Assembly: GCF_946222605.1 (NCBI RefSeq)
Contig: NZ_CAMIIE010000002.1
Span: 62,001-126,000, forward strand
Direction of reading: 5' to 3'
DNA length: 64,000 bases
DNA from: an uncultured Acidocella sp.
GTDB taxonomy: Bacteria > Pseudomonadota > Alphaproteobacteria > Acetobacterales > Acetobacteraceae
In this document: positions 50,973 through 59,295 of the stretch, one piece after another
Numbering within the stretch: position 1 is the first letter of the stretch
Layout: each line of letters begins with the position of its first letter
The notes under the pieces: model-generated
Databases searched by the model: none
What the model saw: only the letters and a program-made list of their open reading frames with translations
What the model was told of the DNA's origin: nothing
Made by a program: the position numbers and the translations under genes

Positions 50973-52000
50973 CAGCCCAGTTTCCCGGACACGCTCTCCA
51001 GCAGGGACCAGGCCTGGTCGCTGAACTTGGCCTTCCAGTGCGGGTAGAAATCGGTCTTGGCCAGGGCGGCGCGGAAATTCGCCTTGTCGACATCGACGAA
51101 TTGCAACCCCTTGGCGGTCATGTCCGCCTGCAGCGATTTGCTCAGCGCGGCGATGTCCGCGCGTTCATCCTTGCCGGCCTGGTCGAATTCATGGATCACC
51201 ATCGCCTTCATATCTGCCGGCAGCCTGTTCAGCGCCGCCGGGTTGCCGAGGATGAGATAGCCATCCCAGACATGGCCGGTGAGGCTGCAATATTTCTGCA
51301 CCTCATAGAGCTTGGCGGTGGCGATGATCGGCAGCGGGTTTTCCTGGCCATCGACCAGATGCGTCTGCAGCGCGGTATAGACCTCGGAGAAATCGATCGG
51401 CGTCGGGCTGGCGCCCAGGGCCGCGAACAGCGAGGTGAGGATCGGCGCCGGGGGCACGCGGATCTTGAAATTTTTCAGATCCTCCGGGGATTTGATCGGC
51501 TTGGTCGAGGTGGTGATCTGGCGGAAACCATTATCCCAGCTGCGGCCGATCATGGTCAGCCCGGCCTTCTCGATCGACTGGCCGATATATTTGCCCAGAG
51601 CCCCATCCATCGCCTGCCAGACCTGGTCGTAGCCGTTGAAGGCGAAGCCGGTATTCACCACGCCGGCGGCGGGGACATAGGTGGCCAGCACGGAGGAGGC
51701 CATGTTGATGAACTGCACGCCGCCGATGCGCACCTGCGAGATCAGCTGCGCATCGGTGCCGAGCTGGGCGGCGGGGAAGAGGTCGATCTTGATGCGGCCA
51801 TCGCTGTTCTTGGCGATGCGGTCGATCGCCTGCTGGGCGCGCTTATTCACCGGGTGCGAGGGGGCCTGGCCGGTGGCCATCTTGTAGGTGAATTCGGCGG
51901 CCTGGGCGCGGCGGGTGAGAATGCCGAACAGCGGCAGCGCGGCGGCACCGGCCAGAGCGGTGCGGCGGGTGAGCTTGAGCGCGTTATTGGTCTTCGTCAT
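50972..52000 (-). CDS. TRAP transporter substrate-binding protein (DctP family)
   Basis: A 342-residue periplasmic binding protein with a twin-arginine signal (KLTRRTALAGAAALPLFGIL; cleavage likely after AQA near residue 34). The DctP fold is shown by APSHPVNKRAQQAIDRIAKNS, DLKNFKIRVPPAPILTSLF and EVYTALQTHLVDGQENPLPII. The arginine of FKIRVPPAP is the usual carboxylate anchor, so the ligand should carry a carboxylate. It is paralogous to the protein at 34411-35421. A strong hairpin in the 189-base spacer upstream may separate its expression from the transketolase genes. Confidence 0.9.
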   Translation of the reverse strand: MTKTNNALKLTRRTALAGAAALPLFGILTRRAQAAEFTYKMATGQAPSHPVNKRAQQAIDRIAKNSDGRIKIDLFPAAQLGTDAQLISQVRIGGVQFINMASSVLATYVPAAGVVNTGFAFNGYDQVWQAMDGALGKYIGQSIEKAGLTMIGRSWDNGFRQITTSTKPIKSPEDLKNFKIRVPPAPILTSLFAALGASPTPIDFSEVYTALQTHLVDGQENPLPIIATAKLYEVQKYCSLTGHVWDGYLILGNPAALNRLPADMKAMVIHEFDQAGKDERADIAALSKSLQADMTAKGLQFVDVDKANFRAALAKTDFYPHWKAKFSDQAWSLLESVSGKLG

Positions 52001-52117
52001 GTCTGCGTCCTCCAGTGGTCGCTCGGTTTTTGTGTTTGTTGAGGCTTGTGTTTTTAAAACTCTTGGATCGAAAATCGAATACTGCCAAGGCTGCGACAGC
52101 GCCCGGTTGGATGAAAC

Positions 52118-52148
52118 CCGGGGCCTCCCGCCGAATGGGAGGCCCCGG
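52118..52148. promoter_or_regulatory. Intercistronic hairpin between transketolase and dctP
   Basis: CCGGGGCCTCCC pairs perfectly with GGGAGGCCCCGG (12 bp, loop GCCGAAT), and a second imperfect stem GCGGCCGGT/ACCGGGCCGC follows at about 52155-52182. No T run follows on the minus strand, so it is more likely an mRNA processing or attenuation structure than a full terminator. Confidence 0.6.
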
Positions 52149-52189
52149 CCAGGTGCGGCCGGTTGGACAGACCGGGCCGCGCGAGAAGG

Positions 52190-53191
52190 TTACAGCCAGC
52201 CCTTGATCTGCCGCGCCACCGCCTCGGCGGAAATGCCATAGCGTTCATGCAGGGTCGGCAGCGCGCCGGCATCGAGAAATTCATCCGGCAGCGCGATCTG
52301 GCGGAAGACCGGGGTGATGCCATTGCGCAGCAGCAGCCCCGCCACCGCCTCGCCCAGCCCGCCGACAATGCTGTGATTCTCGGCGACGACGACGATCCGG
52401 CCGGGCTTGGCGGCCTCTTCCAGAATTTTCGCCTCATCCAGTGGCTTGATCGTCGGCACATGCAGCACCGCCGCCCCCACCTTGTCCTTGGCCAGCAGAT
52501 CGGCGGCTTCCAGCGCGCGCATGGTCATGAAGCCGGAGGAGATCACCAGCGCCTCGGCGCCGTCGCGCAACAGCGCCGCCTTGCCGATCTGGAATTTATA
52601 GCCGTACTCATCCAGCACCAGCGGCACATTGCCGCGCAGCAGACGCATATAGACCGGGCCTTGATGTTCCGCGATCGCCGGCACCGCCTGCTCGATCTCA
52701 TGCGCGTCGCACGGATCGATGATGGTGAGGTTGGGGCAGCCGCGGAAGATGGCGATGTCCTCCGTCGCCTGATGGCTGGGGCCATAGCCGGTGGTCAGGC
52801 CGGGCAGCGCGCAGACGATTTTGACGTTGAGCTTTTCCTCGGCGATGGCGAGGCAGATGAAATCATAGGCGCGGCGCGCGGCGAACACCGCATAGGTGGT
52901 GGCGAACGGGATCGCCCCTTCGCGCGCCAGCCCGGCGGCGGTGCTCATCAAGAGCTGCTCGGCCATGCCCATCTGGTAGAAACGCTCCGGATAGGCCTTC
53001 GCGAAAATATGCAGATCCGTGTATTTCGCGAGATCGGCGGAGAGGCCGACAATATCCTGGTTTTGCGCGGCGAGCGCGGTCAGCGCATTGCCGAACGGGG
53101 CCGGCTTGGTGCGCTGGCCGGGGGCGGCCAGAGAGGCGATCATCGCCGAGGTGGTGAGGCGCTTCTTCGGCGCTTCGGTGGTGCTGCTCAT
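52190..53191 (-). CDS. Transketolase, C-terminal subunit
   Basis: A 333-residue protein with the pyrimidine-binding and C-terminal domains of a split transketolase. The cofactor glutamate region is YQMGMAEQLLMSTAAGLAREG, AFAARRAYDFICLAIA follows, and VYMRLLRGNVPLVL starts the linker to the last domain. The ATGA overlap with the N-terminal subunit gene ensures balanced synthesis. Together they transfer a two-carbon ketol unit between sugars or sugar acids; the natural donor here is unknown. Split transketolases are common in catabolic operons and distinct from the housekeeping fused enzyme. Confidence 0.86.
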   Translation of the reverse strand: MSSTTEAPKKRLTTSAMIASLAAPGQRTKPAPFGNALTALAAQNQDIVGLSADLAKYTDLHIFAKAYPERFYQMGMAEQLLMSTAAGLAREGAIPFATTYAVFAARRAYDFICLAIAEEKLNVKIVCALPGLTTGYGPSHQATEDIAIFRGCPNLTIIDPCDAHEIEQAVPAIAEHQGPVYMRLLRGNVPLVLDEYGYKFQIGKAALLRDGAEALVISSGFMTMRALEAADLLAKDKVGAAVLHVPTIKPLDEAKILEEAAKPGRIVVVAENHSIVGGLGEAVAGLLLRNGITPVFRQIALPDEFLDAGALPTLHERYGISAEAVARQIKGWL

Positions 53192-54024
53192 GCGGGCTTC
53201 CCCTGATCCAGAATATCGAGCGCTTTCTGCCATTCATCCGCGTCGACGCGCAGGAAATGGTTCATCTCGCGCTCTTCGAGGAATTTCACCCCTTTCGCCA
53301 TCTTGGTGTCGCAGATGATGATACGCGGTTTCGGTTCGGCAAGATTGCGTGCCGCATCGAAGGCTTTCACCACCGCGTCGATATCGTTGCCATCCACGCG
53401 CTCGACATGCCAGCCAAAGGCGGTGAAGCGGTCATGCAGCGGCTCGCGGCTGGACATGGCGGAGGACGGGCCATCGGCCTGCTGGTCGTTCACATCGACG
53501 ATGGCGATGAGATTATCCAGCTTCCAATGGCTGGCGGCCATAGCCGCCTCCCAGGTCGAGCCTTCATTCAGCTCGCCATCCGAGAACAGATTATAGACGA
53601 AGTTTTTGGAGTTCTTCCGCTTCAGCCCAAGGCAGAAACCGACCGCGATGCCGAGCCCATGGCCCAGCGAGCCGCCGGTGATCTCCATCCCCGGCGTGTA
53701 GGCGGCCATGCCGGACATTGGCAGGCGGCTATCATCGGTGCCGTAGGTTTCCAGCTCATCCTCGGGGATCACCCCGGCCTCGATCAGCGCCGCGTAGAGG
53801 GCGATGGCGTAATGGCCGATGGAGAGCAGGAAACGGTCGCGCCCTTCCCAGTCCGGCTCTTCCGGGCGGTAGGTGAGCGCGTGGAAATAGGCCACCGCCA
53901 GCACATCGGCGATGCCGAGCGCCTGGGCGATATAGCCCTGGCCCTGCACCTCGCCCATCCGCAGCGCATTGCGCCGGATGCGCCAGGCGCGCGTGGGCAG
54001 GGAAACATTAGAGATCTGGTTCAA
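53188..54024 (-). CDS. Transketolase, N-terminal subunit
   Basis: A 278-residue diphosphate-binding half of transketolase. Active-site histidines lie in SIGHYAIALYAAL and GGSLGHGLG, and the ThDP motif runs from SDGELNEGSTWEAA to DVNDQQ. It overlaps both the SDR gene upstream (ATGA) and the C-terminal subunit downstream. Dihydroxyacetone synthase and apiose/sulfo-sugar transketolases share this split layout, so the family alone does not identify the sugar. Confidence 0.87.
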   Translation of the reverse strand: MNQISNVSLPTRAWRIRRNALRMGEVQGQGYIAQALGIADVLAVAYFHALTYRPEEPDWEGRDRFLLSIGHYAIALYAALIEAGVIPEDELETYGTDDSRLPMSGMAAYTPGMEITGGSLGHGLGIAVGFCLGLKRKNSKNFVYNLFSDGELNEGSTWEAAMAASHWKLDNLIAIVDVNDQQADGPSSAMSSREPLHDRFTAFGWHVERVDGNDIDAVVKAFDAARNLAEPKPRIIICDTKMAKGVKFLEEREMNHFLRVDADEWQKALDILDQGKPA

Positions 54025-54782
54025 TGGATGAGCATCCCGCCGTTAACGTCGATCACCGCCCCGGTGATGTAGGAAGAGATATCGGAAGCCAGGAACAGGA
54101 AGGCCCCGGCCACATCCTTGGCCTCGCCCAGACGGTTGAGCGGGATGCCTTTCAGAATGTCGGTGCGCATCTGATCCGTCAGCTTGCCGCCGGTGATCTC
54201 GGTCTGGATCAGGCCGGGGGTGACGCTGTTGACGCGGATGCCATCCGGCCCCAGCTCGCGCGCCATCGCCTTGGCCAGGCCGAGCACGCCGGCCTTGGCG
54301 GCGGAATAATGCGGGCCGCCGAAAATGCCGCCGCCGCGCTGCGCGGACACCGAGGACATGCAGGCGATGGAGCCCTGCTGGCGCTCACGCATATGCGGGA
54401 TGAAGGCCTGGCTGAGATAGAGCACGCCGGTGAGGTTCACATCCATCACCTTCTGCCAATTCTCCCCGCCAATCTCCATCAGCTTCAAGGGCTGGGTGAT
54501 GCCGGCATTATTGATGAGGATGTCGGCCTGGCCGAAGACCTCCAGCACGCGCTTGGCCGCCGCCTGGCAGGCTTGCGCGTCCGTCACGTCGCAGGCGACA
54601 CCCAGATGCGCGCCTTGCGGCACGGCGGGCAGGCTGGCGGCCGCTTCGGCGGCGGCGGCCTCGTTGAGGTCGAGAATCGCGATCCGCGCGCCCTGGCTGG
54701 CGAAAAGCCGCGCCGTGGCCAGGCCGATGCCGGCCTTGCTGGCCGCGCCCGAGATGATCGCCGTCTTGCCGCTGAGCAGCAT
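54021..54782 (-). CDS. SDR family dehydrogenase
   Basis: A 253-residue short-chain dehydrogenase. SGAASKAGIGLA is an unusual nucleotide loop with a two-residue insertion; NNAG, SSVSA and the Tyr-x3-Lys in HYSAAKAG complete the active site. It is the first gene of the operon SDR-transketolase-TRAP-reductase-kinase and is divergent from a LysR regulator. It probably oxidises a sugar acid or polyol at one hydroxyl to create the ketol substrate for the transketolase. The substrate is unknown. Confidence 0.82.
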   Translation of the reverse strand: MLLSGKTAIISGAASKAGIGLATARLFASQGARIAILDLNEAAAAEAAASLPAVPQGAHLGVACDVTDAQACQAAAKRVLEVFGQADILINNAGITQPLKLMEIGGENWQKVMDVNLTGVLYLSQAFIPHMRERQQGSIACMSSVSAQRGGGIFGGPHYSAAKAGVLGLAKAMARELGPDGIRVNSVTPGLIQTEITGGKLTDQMRTDILKGIPLNRLGEAKDVAGAFLFLASDISSYITGAVIDVNGGMLIH

Positions 54783-54852
54783 GGTTCCTCCAATTTGGTT
54801 TTGTAAGGCTGAAGCTGCGCCGATGCGGGGCCGCCGACAAACGCGAACTTTA

Positions 54853-54864
54853 CATCCATGGATG
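54853..54864. promoter_or_regulatory. Candidate LysR binding palindrome
   Basis: CATCCATGGATG is a perfect 12-bp palindrome 19 bases before the LysR start, in the 101-base divergent spacer. LysR-type activators bind dyads at this position. Confidence 0.5.
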
Positions 54865-54883
54865 AATTTGGTTCAACCATGCC

Positions 54884-55771
54884 ATGCTCAATAAAATCCC
54901 GCTTCCGGCCCTGCGCGCCTTTGAATCCGCCGGGCGGCTGGGCTCTTTCACCGCCGCGGCGGATGAGCTGGGCTTCACCCCCAGCGCGGTGAGCCACGCC
55001 ATCCGCAATCTCGAAGCGGCGCTGGGGGTGAAGCTGTTCATCCGCCGCACCCGGGCGGTGGAGCTGAGCATGGAGGGGGCGGCGCTGATGCGCGCGGTGG
55101 AGCGCGGCTTCGAGGAGCTGCGCCGGGGGCTGGAGACGGTCTCGCGCCGCACCCCGGCCTCGCTGCGGCTGCATTGCGCGCCGAGCTTCGCCGCGCAGTT
55201 CCTGGCGCCGCGCCTGCCGCATTTCCTCAACGCGCATCCTGGCATCGAGGTGCGGCTGGCCGCTGGCACCGATTATACCCGCTTCACCGCCGATGAGTTC
55301 GACGCCGACATCACCTACGGCCCGGTGACGCTGCCCGGGGTGGAGATGATCCCGCTCGGGCCGGAGACGGTGACGCCGCTTTGCGCCCCGCATCTCGCCG
55401 GGCGGATCACCAGCATCGCGGATCTCGCCGAGCAGACGCTGATCCAGAGCGACAACAAGCAGGTGCGCTGGCCGGACTGGTTCGCCGGCAACGGCCTGCC
55501 CGCCCCGCCGCTGCGCGGCTTGCGCTTCGACCGCAGCTTCCTGGCGATCGCGGCGGCGGTGGAAGGGCATGGTGTGGCGCTGGAATCAACCTTGCTGGCG
55601 GGCAAGGAGCTGGCCACCGGCAAGCTGGTGGCGCCTTTGGCCGGGTGTTCGCGCAGCATCACCTATGTCGGGCATCATTTCGTCTATCCGACGCGACGCA
55701 AAAGCGCGCCGATGATCAGGATTTTTCTGAACTGGCTGAATTCGGCGCTGGCGGAGGTTGAGGCAGGCTGA
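54884..55771 (+). CDS. LysR family transcriptional regulator, GcvA-like
   Basis: A 295-residue regulator. The N-terminal helix-turn-helix (ALRAFESAGRLGSFTAAADELGFTPSAVSHAIRNLEAALGVKLFIRR) with the LNKIPLPALRAFE start is typical of the GcvA subgroup, followed by the two-lobed effector domain. It is divergent from the SDR/transketolase/TRAP operon and probably activates it in response to the imported acid. A convergent-junction repeat follows it. Confidence 0.87.
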   Translation: MLNKIPLPALRAFESAGRLGSFTAAADELGFTPSAVSHAIRNLEAALGVKLFIRRTRAVELSMEGAALMRAVERGFEELRRGLETVSRRTPASLRLHCAPSFAAQFLAPRLPHFLNAHPGIEVRLAAGTDYTRFTADEFDADITYGPVTLPGVEMIPLGPETVTPLCAPHLAGRITSIADLAEQTLIQSDNKQVRWPDWFAGNGLPAPPLRGLRFDRSFLAIAAAVEGHGVALESTLLAGKELATGKLVAPLAGCSRSITYVGHHFVYPTRRKSAPMIRIFLNWLNSALAEVEAG

Positions 55772-55791
55772 AAATTTGAACCTGAATTTAT

Positions 55792-55922
55792 AAAAGTTTT
55801 TGGTGCAGCTTTTTTCAAAAAGCTGCGAAAAACATTTCGGGGTGATGACGACGGCGTTGCCTATGCCCCAGCGTTTTCGCCGCTTTTTTGAAAAAAAGCG
55901 GCACCAAAAAACTTTTGCAAAT
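55792..55922. repeat. 3'-end palindromic element R7, long form
   Basis: The outer arms are inverted repeats of each other: AAAAGTTTTTGGTGC at 55792 and GCACCAAAAAACTTTT at 55901-55916. Inside are GCAGCTTTTTT/AAAAAGCTGC (55805-55826) and GCCGCTTTTTT/AAAAAGCGGC (55879-55902). The middle carries a remnant (CGTTGCC...GGGGTG) resembling the centre of R5. Confidence 0.8.
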
Positions 55923-57308
55923 TTAAGCGTGGATTTGCGCCAGACTCTTCACCGCCCGCAAATCCTGCAGGAACGCCGCCTGCGCATCCGGAAAACGCAG
56001 CAGATAAGAGGGGTGGGTGGTGACAAAAGCCGGCCAATCGCCCAGTTGCGCCGGGCCGCGCGTCTGGGTGACGGAAACAGGCTTGCCGCCCACCGCCAGT
56101 GCCGCGCTCGCCCCCAGCGCCACCACCAGACGCGGCCGCACCAGTTCCAGCTCCTTCAGCAGCCACCAGCGATAATGCTTGATCTCGCCGGTGGTCGGCG
56201 ATTGATGCAGGCGCCTTTTGCCACGTTGCTCGAACTTGAAATGCTTGACCGCGTTGGTGATGTAGCAATCGGCCCGGTTGATCCCGGCCTGCGCCAGCAT
56301 CGCATCCAGAAGCTGCCCGGCCGGGCCGACGAAGCAGCGCCCCTGCGCATCCTCCTCATCCCCCGGCTGCTCGCCGATGAAGGCGATGGCGGGGTCCAGC
56401 ATCCCCTCGCCCAGCACCGCCCGCGTGCCGCCGGCCACGAAAGGCGGCGAGGCCATGATGATCTGGTTTAACGCCGATAAACTCGTCGGATTTTGCGCCG
56501 CCATCGCCGCCACCGCCTTTTGCGGATCGCGCTTGGCGCTCATCGCCGCCTCGCGGGCGATCATCTCTTCCACCCGCGCCGGAGCCTGCGCCACCAGATC
56601 GGGGATCAGCCGCGCCTCGGGCAGGTTGCGCCAATATTTGCGCGGCATCTCCTTCTGCATCATCGCGGTGTTCAGCCGCGCCGGGTTGAAGGTGCTTTGG
56701 TAATAATCCAGCCAGCCGGACTCGAACGCGTCCGTCTCCGGCACATCGCCGCGCTGGCCTGGCGGGCCGATCTCCAGCCGCGTGCCGTCCCAGCGCAGCG
56801 TGCCTTCTGGCGTGAGGATGGACCAGACCAGGCTGCGGAAGCGATTGACGAAAAACCCTGAACTCGCCTGGAGAATATAATGATCCGGCTCGAACCAGGC
56901 GAGGAAGCGCTCGCCCTGCTCATCCTCGATCCGGCGGAAGCGCACAAAAGCGTGCATCTTGTGCAGATCCCGCCGCACGGCTTTGGCCAGCATCTCCAGC
57001 CGGTGGGTCAGCTTGTCGTGGCGCATTTCCAGCAGATGCGGCTCACCATGGCGCAGCCGCCAGATCATCTCATAGAGCAGCGCATGGCGGGCCGGGTCGC
57101 GATGGCAGATCACCAGCCCGATCAGCGCCGCCGCCGCGCGGGGCAGGCTGAAGGCCGGGCCGTCCACGGGCGGCGCGTCACCGAACAGGCTGGCGCCCGT
57201 CTCCCACAACACCTCGCGCGGCTTCACGCCCCGCGCCACCAGCCCGCGCACCGCGGCGCGAAAACCGGGCAGATCCGCCCCTGGCGCCAGGGCGATGCGC
57301 GTCTGCAT
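55923..57308 (-). CDS. udgX: UdgX family uracil-DNA binding protein with N-terminal DUF4130 domain
   Basis: A 461-residue fusion. About residues 1-240 are a DUF4130-type domain (MIWRLRHGEPHLLEMRHDKLTHRLEMLAK; FRRIEDEQGERFLAWFEPDHYI), and about 260-461 are a family-4-like uracil-DNA glycosylase module. FIGEQPGDEED is motif A, RGKRRLHQSP is the UdgX-specific loop whose histidine forms a covalent bond to the abasic site after uracil excision, and HPSYLLRFPD is motif B. Its ATG overlaps the stop of the radical SAM gene (ATGA), and both sit behind a LexA box. The role is repair of uracil-containing DNA. Confidence 0.88.
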   Translation of the reverse strand: MQTRIALAPGADLPGFRAAVRGLVARGVKPREVLWETGASLFGDAPPVDGPAFSLPRAAAALIGLVICHRDPARHALLYEMIWRLRHGEPHLLEMRHDKLTHRLEMLAKAVRRDLHKMHAFVRFRRIEDEQGERFLAWFEPDHYILQASSGFFVNRFRSLVWSILTPEGTLRWDGTRLEIGPPGQRGDVPETDAFESGWLDYYQSTFNPARLNTAMMQKEMPRKYWRNLPEARLIPDLVAQAPARVEEMIAREAAMSAKRDPQKAVAAMAAQNPTSLSALNQIIMASPPFVAGGTRAVLGEGMLDPAIAFIGEQPGDEEDAQGRCFVGPAGQLLDAMLAQAGINRADCYITNAVKHFKFEQRGKRRLHQSPTTGEIKHYRWWLLKELELVRPRLVVALGASAALAVGGKPVSVTQTRGPAQLGDWPAFVTTHPSYLLRFPDAQAAFLQDLRAVKSLAQIHA

Positions 57309-58519
57309 CAGAACAGGCTCGGCTGTACCGCGAGGCGCTGGCGCAGATCCAGCCGGTCGGTCTGCGCCGGGCGGTGATCCTCGGTGATCAGGAAGGGCAG
57401 CATGCGTTTCAGCCCGGAGGTGAGCCGCGCCACATCCGCCAGACGCAGCCGCGAGACGCGCCGCGCCGCGATGATCTTCTCCACCGCCCGCGCGCCCAGC
57501 CCCGGCACCCGCAGCAGCATCTCGCGCGGCGCCTTGTTCACATCCACCGGGAACTGGCCGCGATTTTTCAGCGCCCAGGCGAGTTTGGGGTCGATCTCCA
57601 GATCCAGCATCCCGCCCTCGCCGCCGGCGGCGATCTCGGTGGCGGTGAAGCCATAATAGCGCAGCAGCCAATCCGCCTGGTAGAGCCGGTTCTCACGCTG
57701 CAAGGGCGGCGGCTTCGCCGGCAGCGCGGCGCTGACCGCCTGGTGCGGGCTATAGGCGGAATAATAGATCCGCCGCAGCTTGAAATCGCCGTACAGCGCG
57801 GCACTTTTCGCCAGCAAAGCGGCATCGTCCGTGGCGTCCGCGCCGACGATGATCTGCGTCGATTGGCCCGAGGGGGAGAAGCGCCGCCGCTCCGCCTTGG
57901 CCTCGACGATGCGCTGCCGCATCTGCCCCATCGCGGCGCTGATCGCCGGGGCCTGTTTTTCCGGGGCGAGCCGCGCCAGGCTGGTCTCGTTGGGGAGTTC
58001 CAGATTGATCGAAAGCCGGTCCGCCCACAGCCCGGCCTGCTCGATCAGCCAGGGATTGGCCTCGGGGATCGCCTTCAGATGGATATAGCCGACGAAGCCG
58101 TGATCCTGGCGCAGCGATTTCGCCACCAGCATCATCTGCTCCATCGTATAATCCGGCGAGCGGATGATGCCCGAGGAGAGAAACAGCCCCTCGATATAGT
58201 TGCGCTTGTAGAAGGCCAAGGTGAGATCCACCACCTCCCGCACCGCGAAACGGGCGCGCGGCACGTTGGAGGAGCGGCGATTGATGCAATAGGCGCAATC
58301 GAACAGGCAGTAATTGGTCAGCAGGATTTTCAGCAGCGAGACGCAGCGCCCATCCGGCGTGTAGGAATGGCAGATGCCGGCCCCGGTGGTGGAGCCGAGC
58401 CCGCTTTTCCCCGCCGCGCGTTTCGGCGCCCCGGAGGAAGCGCAGGAGGCATCGTATTTCGCCGCATCGGCCAGAATCCGGAGTTTCGCGGTCAGGACTG
58501 GATCGAGAGAGGCTGTCAT
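57308..58519 (-). CDS. Radical SAM DNA modification/repair protein, UdgX-associated
   Basis: A 403-residue protein. NYCLFDCAYCINRR is the CxxxCxxC motif for the radical-SAM [4Fe-4S] cluster, and a helix-hairpin-helix DNA-binding segment (RVPGLGARAVEKIIAARRVSRL) lies near residues 335-360. This family is consistently encoded beside DUF4130/UdgX proteins, although its reaction is not established. ATG 58519 was chosen because the GTG at 58531 lies inside the LexA box. Control by LexA and overlap with udgX indicate an SOS-inducible repair operon. Confidence 0.86.
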   Translation of the reverse strand: MTASLDPVLTAKLRILADAAKYDASCASSGAPKRAAGKSGLGSTTGAGICHSYTPDGRCVSLLKILLTNYCLFDCAYCINRRSSNVPRARFAVREVVDLTLAFYKRNYIEGLFLSSGIIRSPDYTMEQMMLVAKSLRQDHGFVGYIHLKAIPEANPWLIEQAGLWADRLSINLELPNETSLARLAPEKQAPAISAAMGQMRQRIVEAKAERRRFSPSGQSTQIIVGADATDDAALLAKSAALYGDFKLRRIYYSAYSPHQAVSAALPAKPPPLQRENRLYQADWLLRYYGFTATEIAAGGEGGMLDLEIDPKLAWALKNRGQFPVDVNKAPREMLLRVPGLGARAVEKIIAARRVSRLRLADVARLTSGLKRMLPFLITEDHRPAQTDRLDLRQRLAVQPSLF

Positions 58520-58525
58520 GGCGTC

Positions 58526-58540
58526 GTTCACGTTATGTTC
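58526..58540. promoter_or_regulatory. LexA (SOS) box
   Basis: GTTCACGTTATGTTC matches the alphaproteobacterial LexA consensus GTTC-N7-GTTC exactly and lies seven bases before the start of the radical SAM gene, a classic repression position. The rest of 58541-58653 shows no other clear element. Confidence 0.8.
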
Positions 58541-58666
58541 TTAAGACGCCATTCGTCAAGTTCCGAATGAACCGGGACGCGGCGATTTGCCCGCCTCGCC
58601 CGATGGCGCTAACCACGCGTCATCCTCCGGGGGCGACCACCCGGCGGCGGCGCGAGGAGCGGGCAT

Positions 58667-59158
58667 TTGAGTTTCTACTGGGCCTGGATTGCCTTCCATT
58701 GGGTTTTCATCACGGTGACGCTGATCCTCTGCGTCGTCGCCTCGATGCCGACGCGCGGCTGGATGCGCCTTGGCGCCTGGGTGAAAGGCCGGCTGACCCA
58801 GCGCACCCAGTCCCGGCTGGACGCCGCCCTCGCCGCCGCGCCGCAGCCTTTCACCGCGCAGACCAGCTTTTTCGCCCGGGGCGGCGGGCTGGCGCTGGAT
58901 GGCGGGCGGGGGTTGGTGTTTCTGGCCATGCCGGAGGGCAAGGCGCTGCGCAGCCTGGTGGTGCCGGCGGCGCGCGTGCAAGGCGGCACGGTGCATACGT
59001 TGGTGGAGAACGGGTTTCAGCAAATCGTGCTGGAGCTGCAGGTGGCCGACGAGGGCGTCTGGCGCCTGCCCTGCGCGGATATGACTCTGGCCAACGACAT
59101 GCAAGCCGCCCTGGCCGGCTTCACCTTGGCGGCGAAGCGCAGCGACCAGCGGGGCTGA
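58667..59158 (+). CDS. Small membrane protein of unknown function
   Basis: A 163-residue protein with one hydrophobic helix at about residues 4-27 (FYWAWIAFHWVFITVTLIL), then a basic segment and a soluble domain (AQTSFFARGGGLALDGGRGLVFLAMPEG). I do not recognise the family. The TTG start is supported by a GAGGAG seven bases upstream. It is divergent from the SOS-controlled repair operon and 137 bases before a GntR gene. Its compositional bias matches its neighbours, so it is likely a real gene. Confidence 0.65.
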   Translation: MSFYWAWIAFHWVFITVTLILCVVASMPTRGWMRLGAWVKGRLTQRTQSRLDAALAAAPQPFTAQTSFFARGGGLALDGGRGLVFLAMPEGKALRSLVVPAARVQGGTVHTLVENGFQQIVLELQVADEGVWRLPCADMTLANDMQAALAGFTLAAKRSDQRG

Positions 59159-59206
59159 GCCCCATTGCGCCGCGTCGATCCGCGCGCATCTTGCGGCTTA
59201 AAGTCG

Positions 59207-59228
59207 TATGGTCTATAGGATGACCATA
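59207..59228. promoter_or_regulatory. Inverted repeat before the GntR/enolase-superfamily operon
   Basis: TATGGTC (59207-59213) and GACCATA (59222-59228) are perfect arms around eight bases. A second pair, CATACC (59270) and GGTATG (59293-59298), covers the GntR start codon. Autorepression by this GntR is likely. Confidence 0.5.
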
Positions 59229-59295
59229 TATCAAACGGGTTGCCGCCCCGCATCATGTTGGACGGCGCTCATACCATTATCGGGATGATGGGGGT

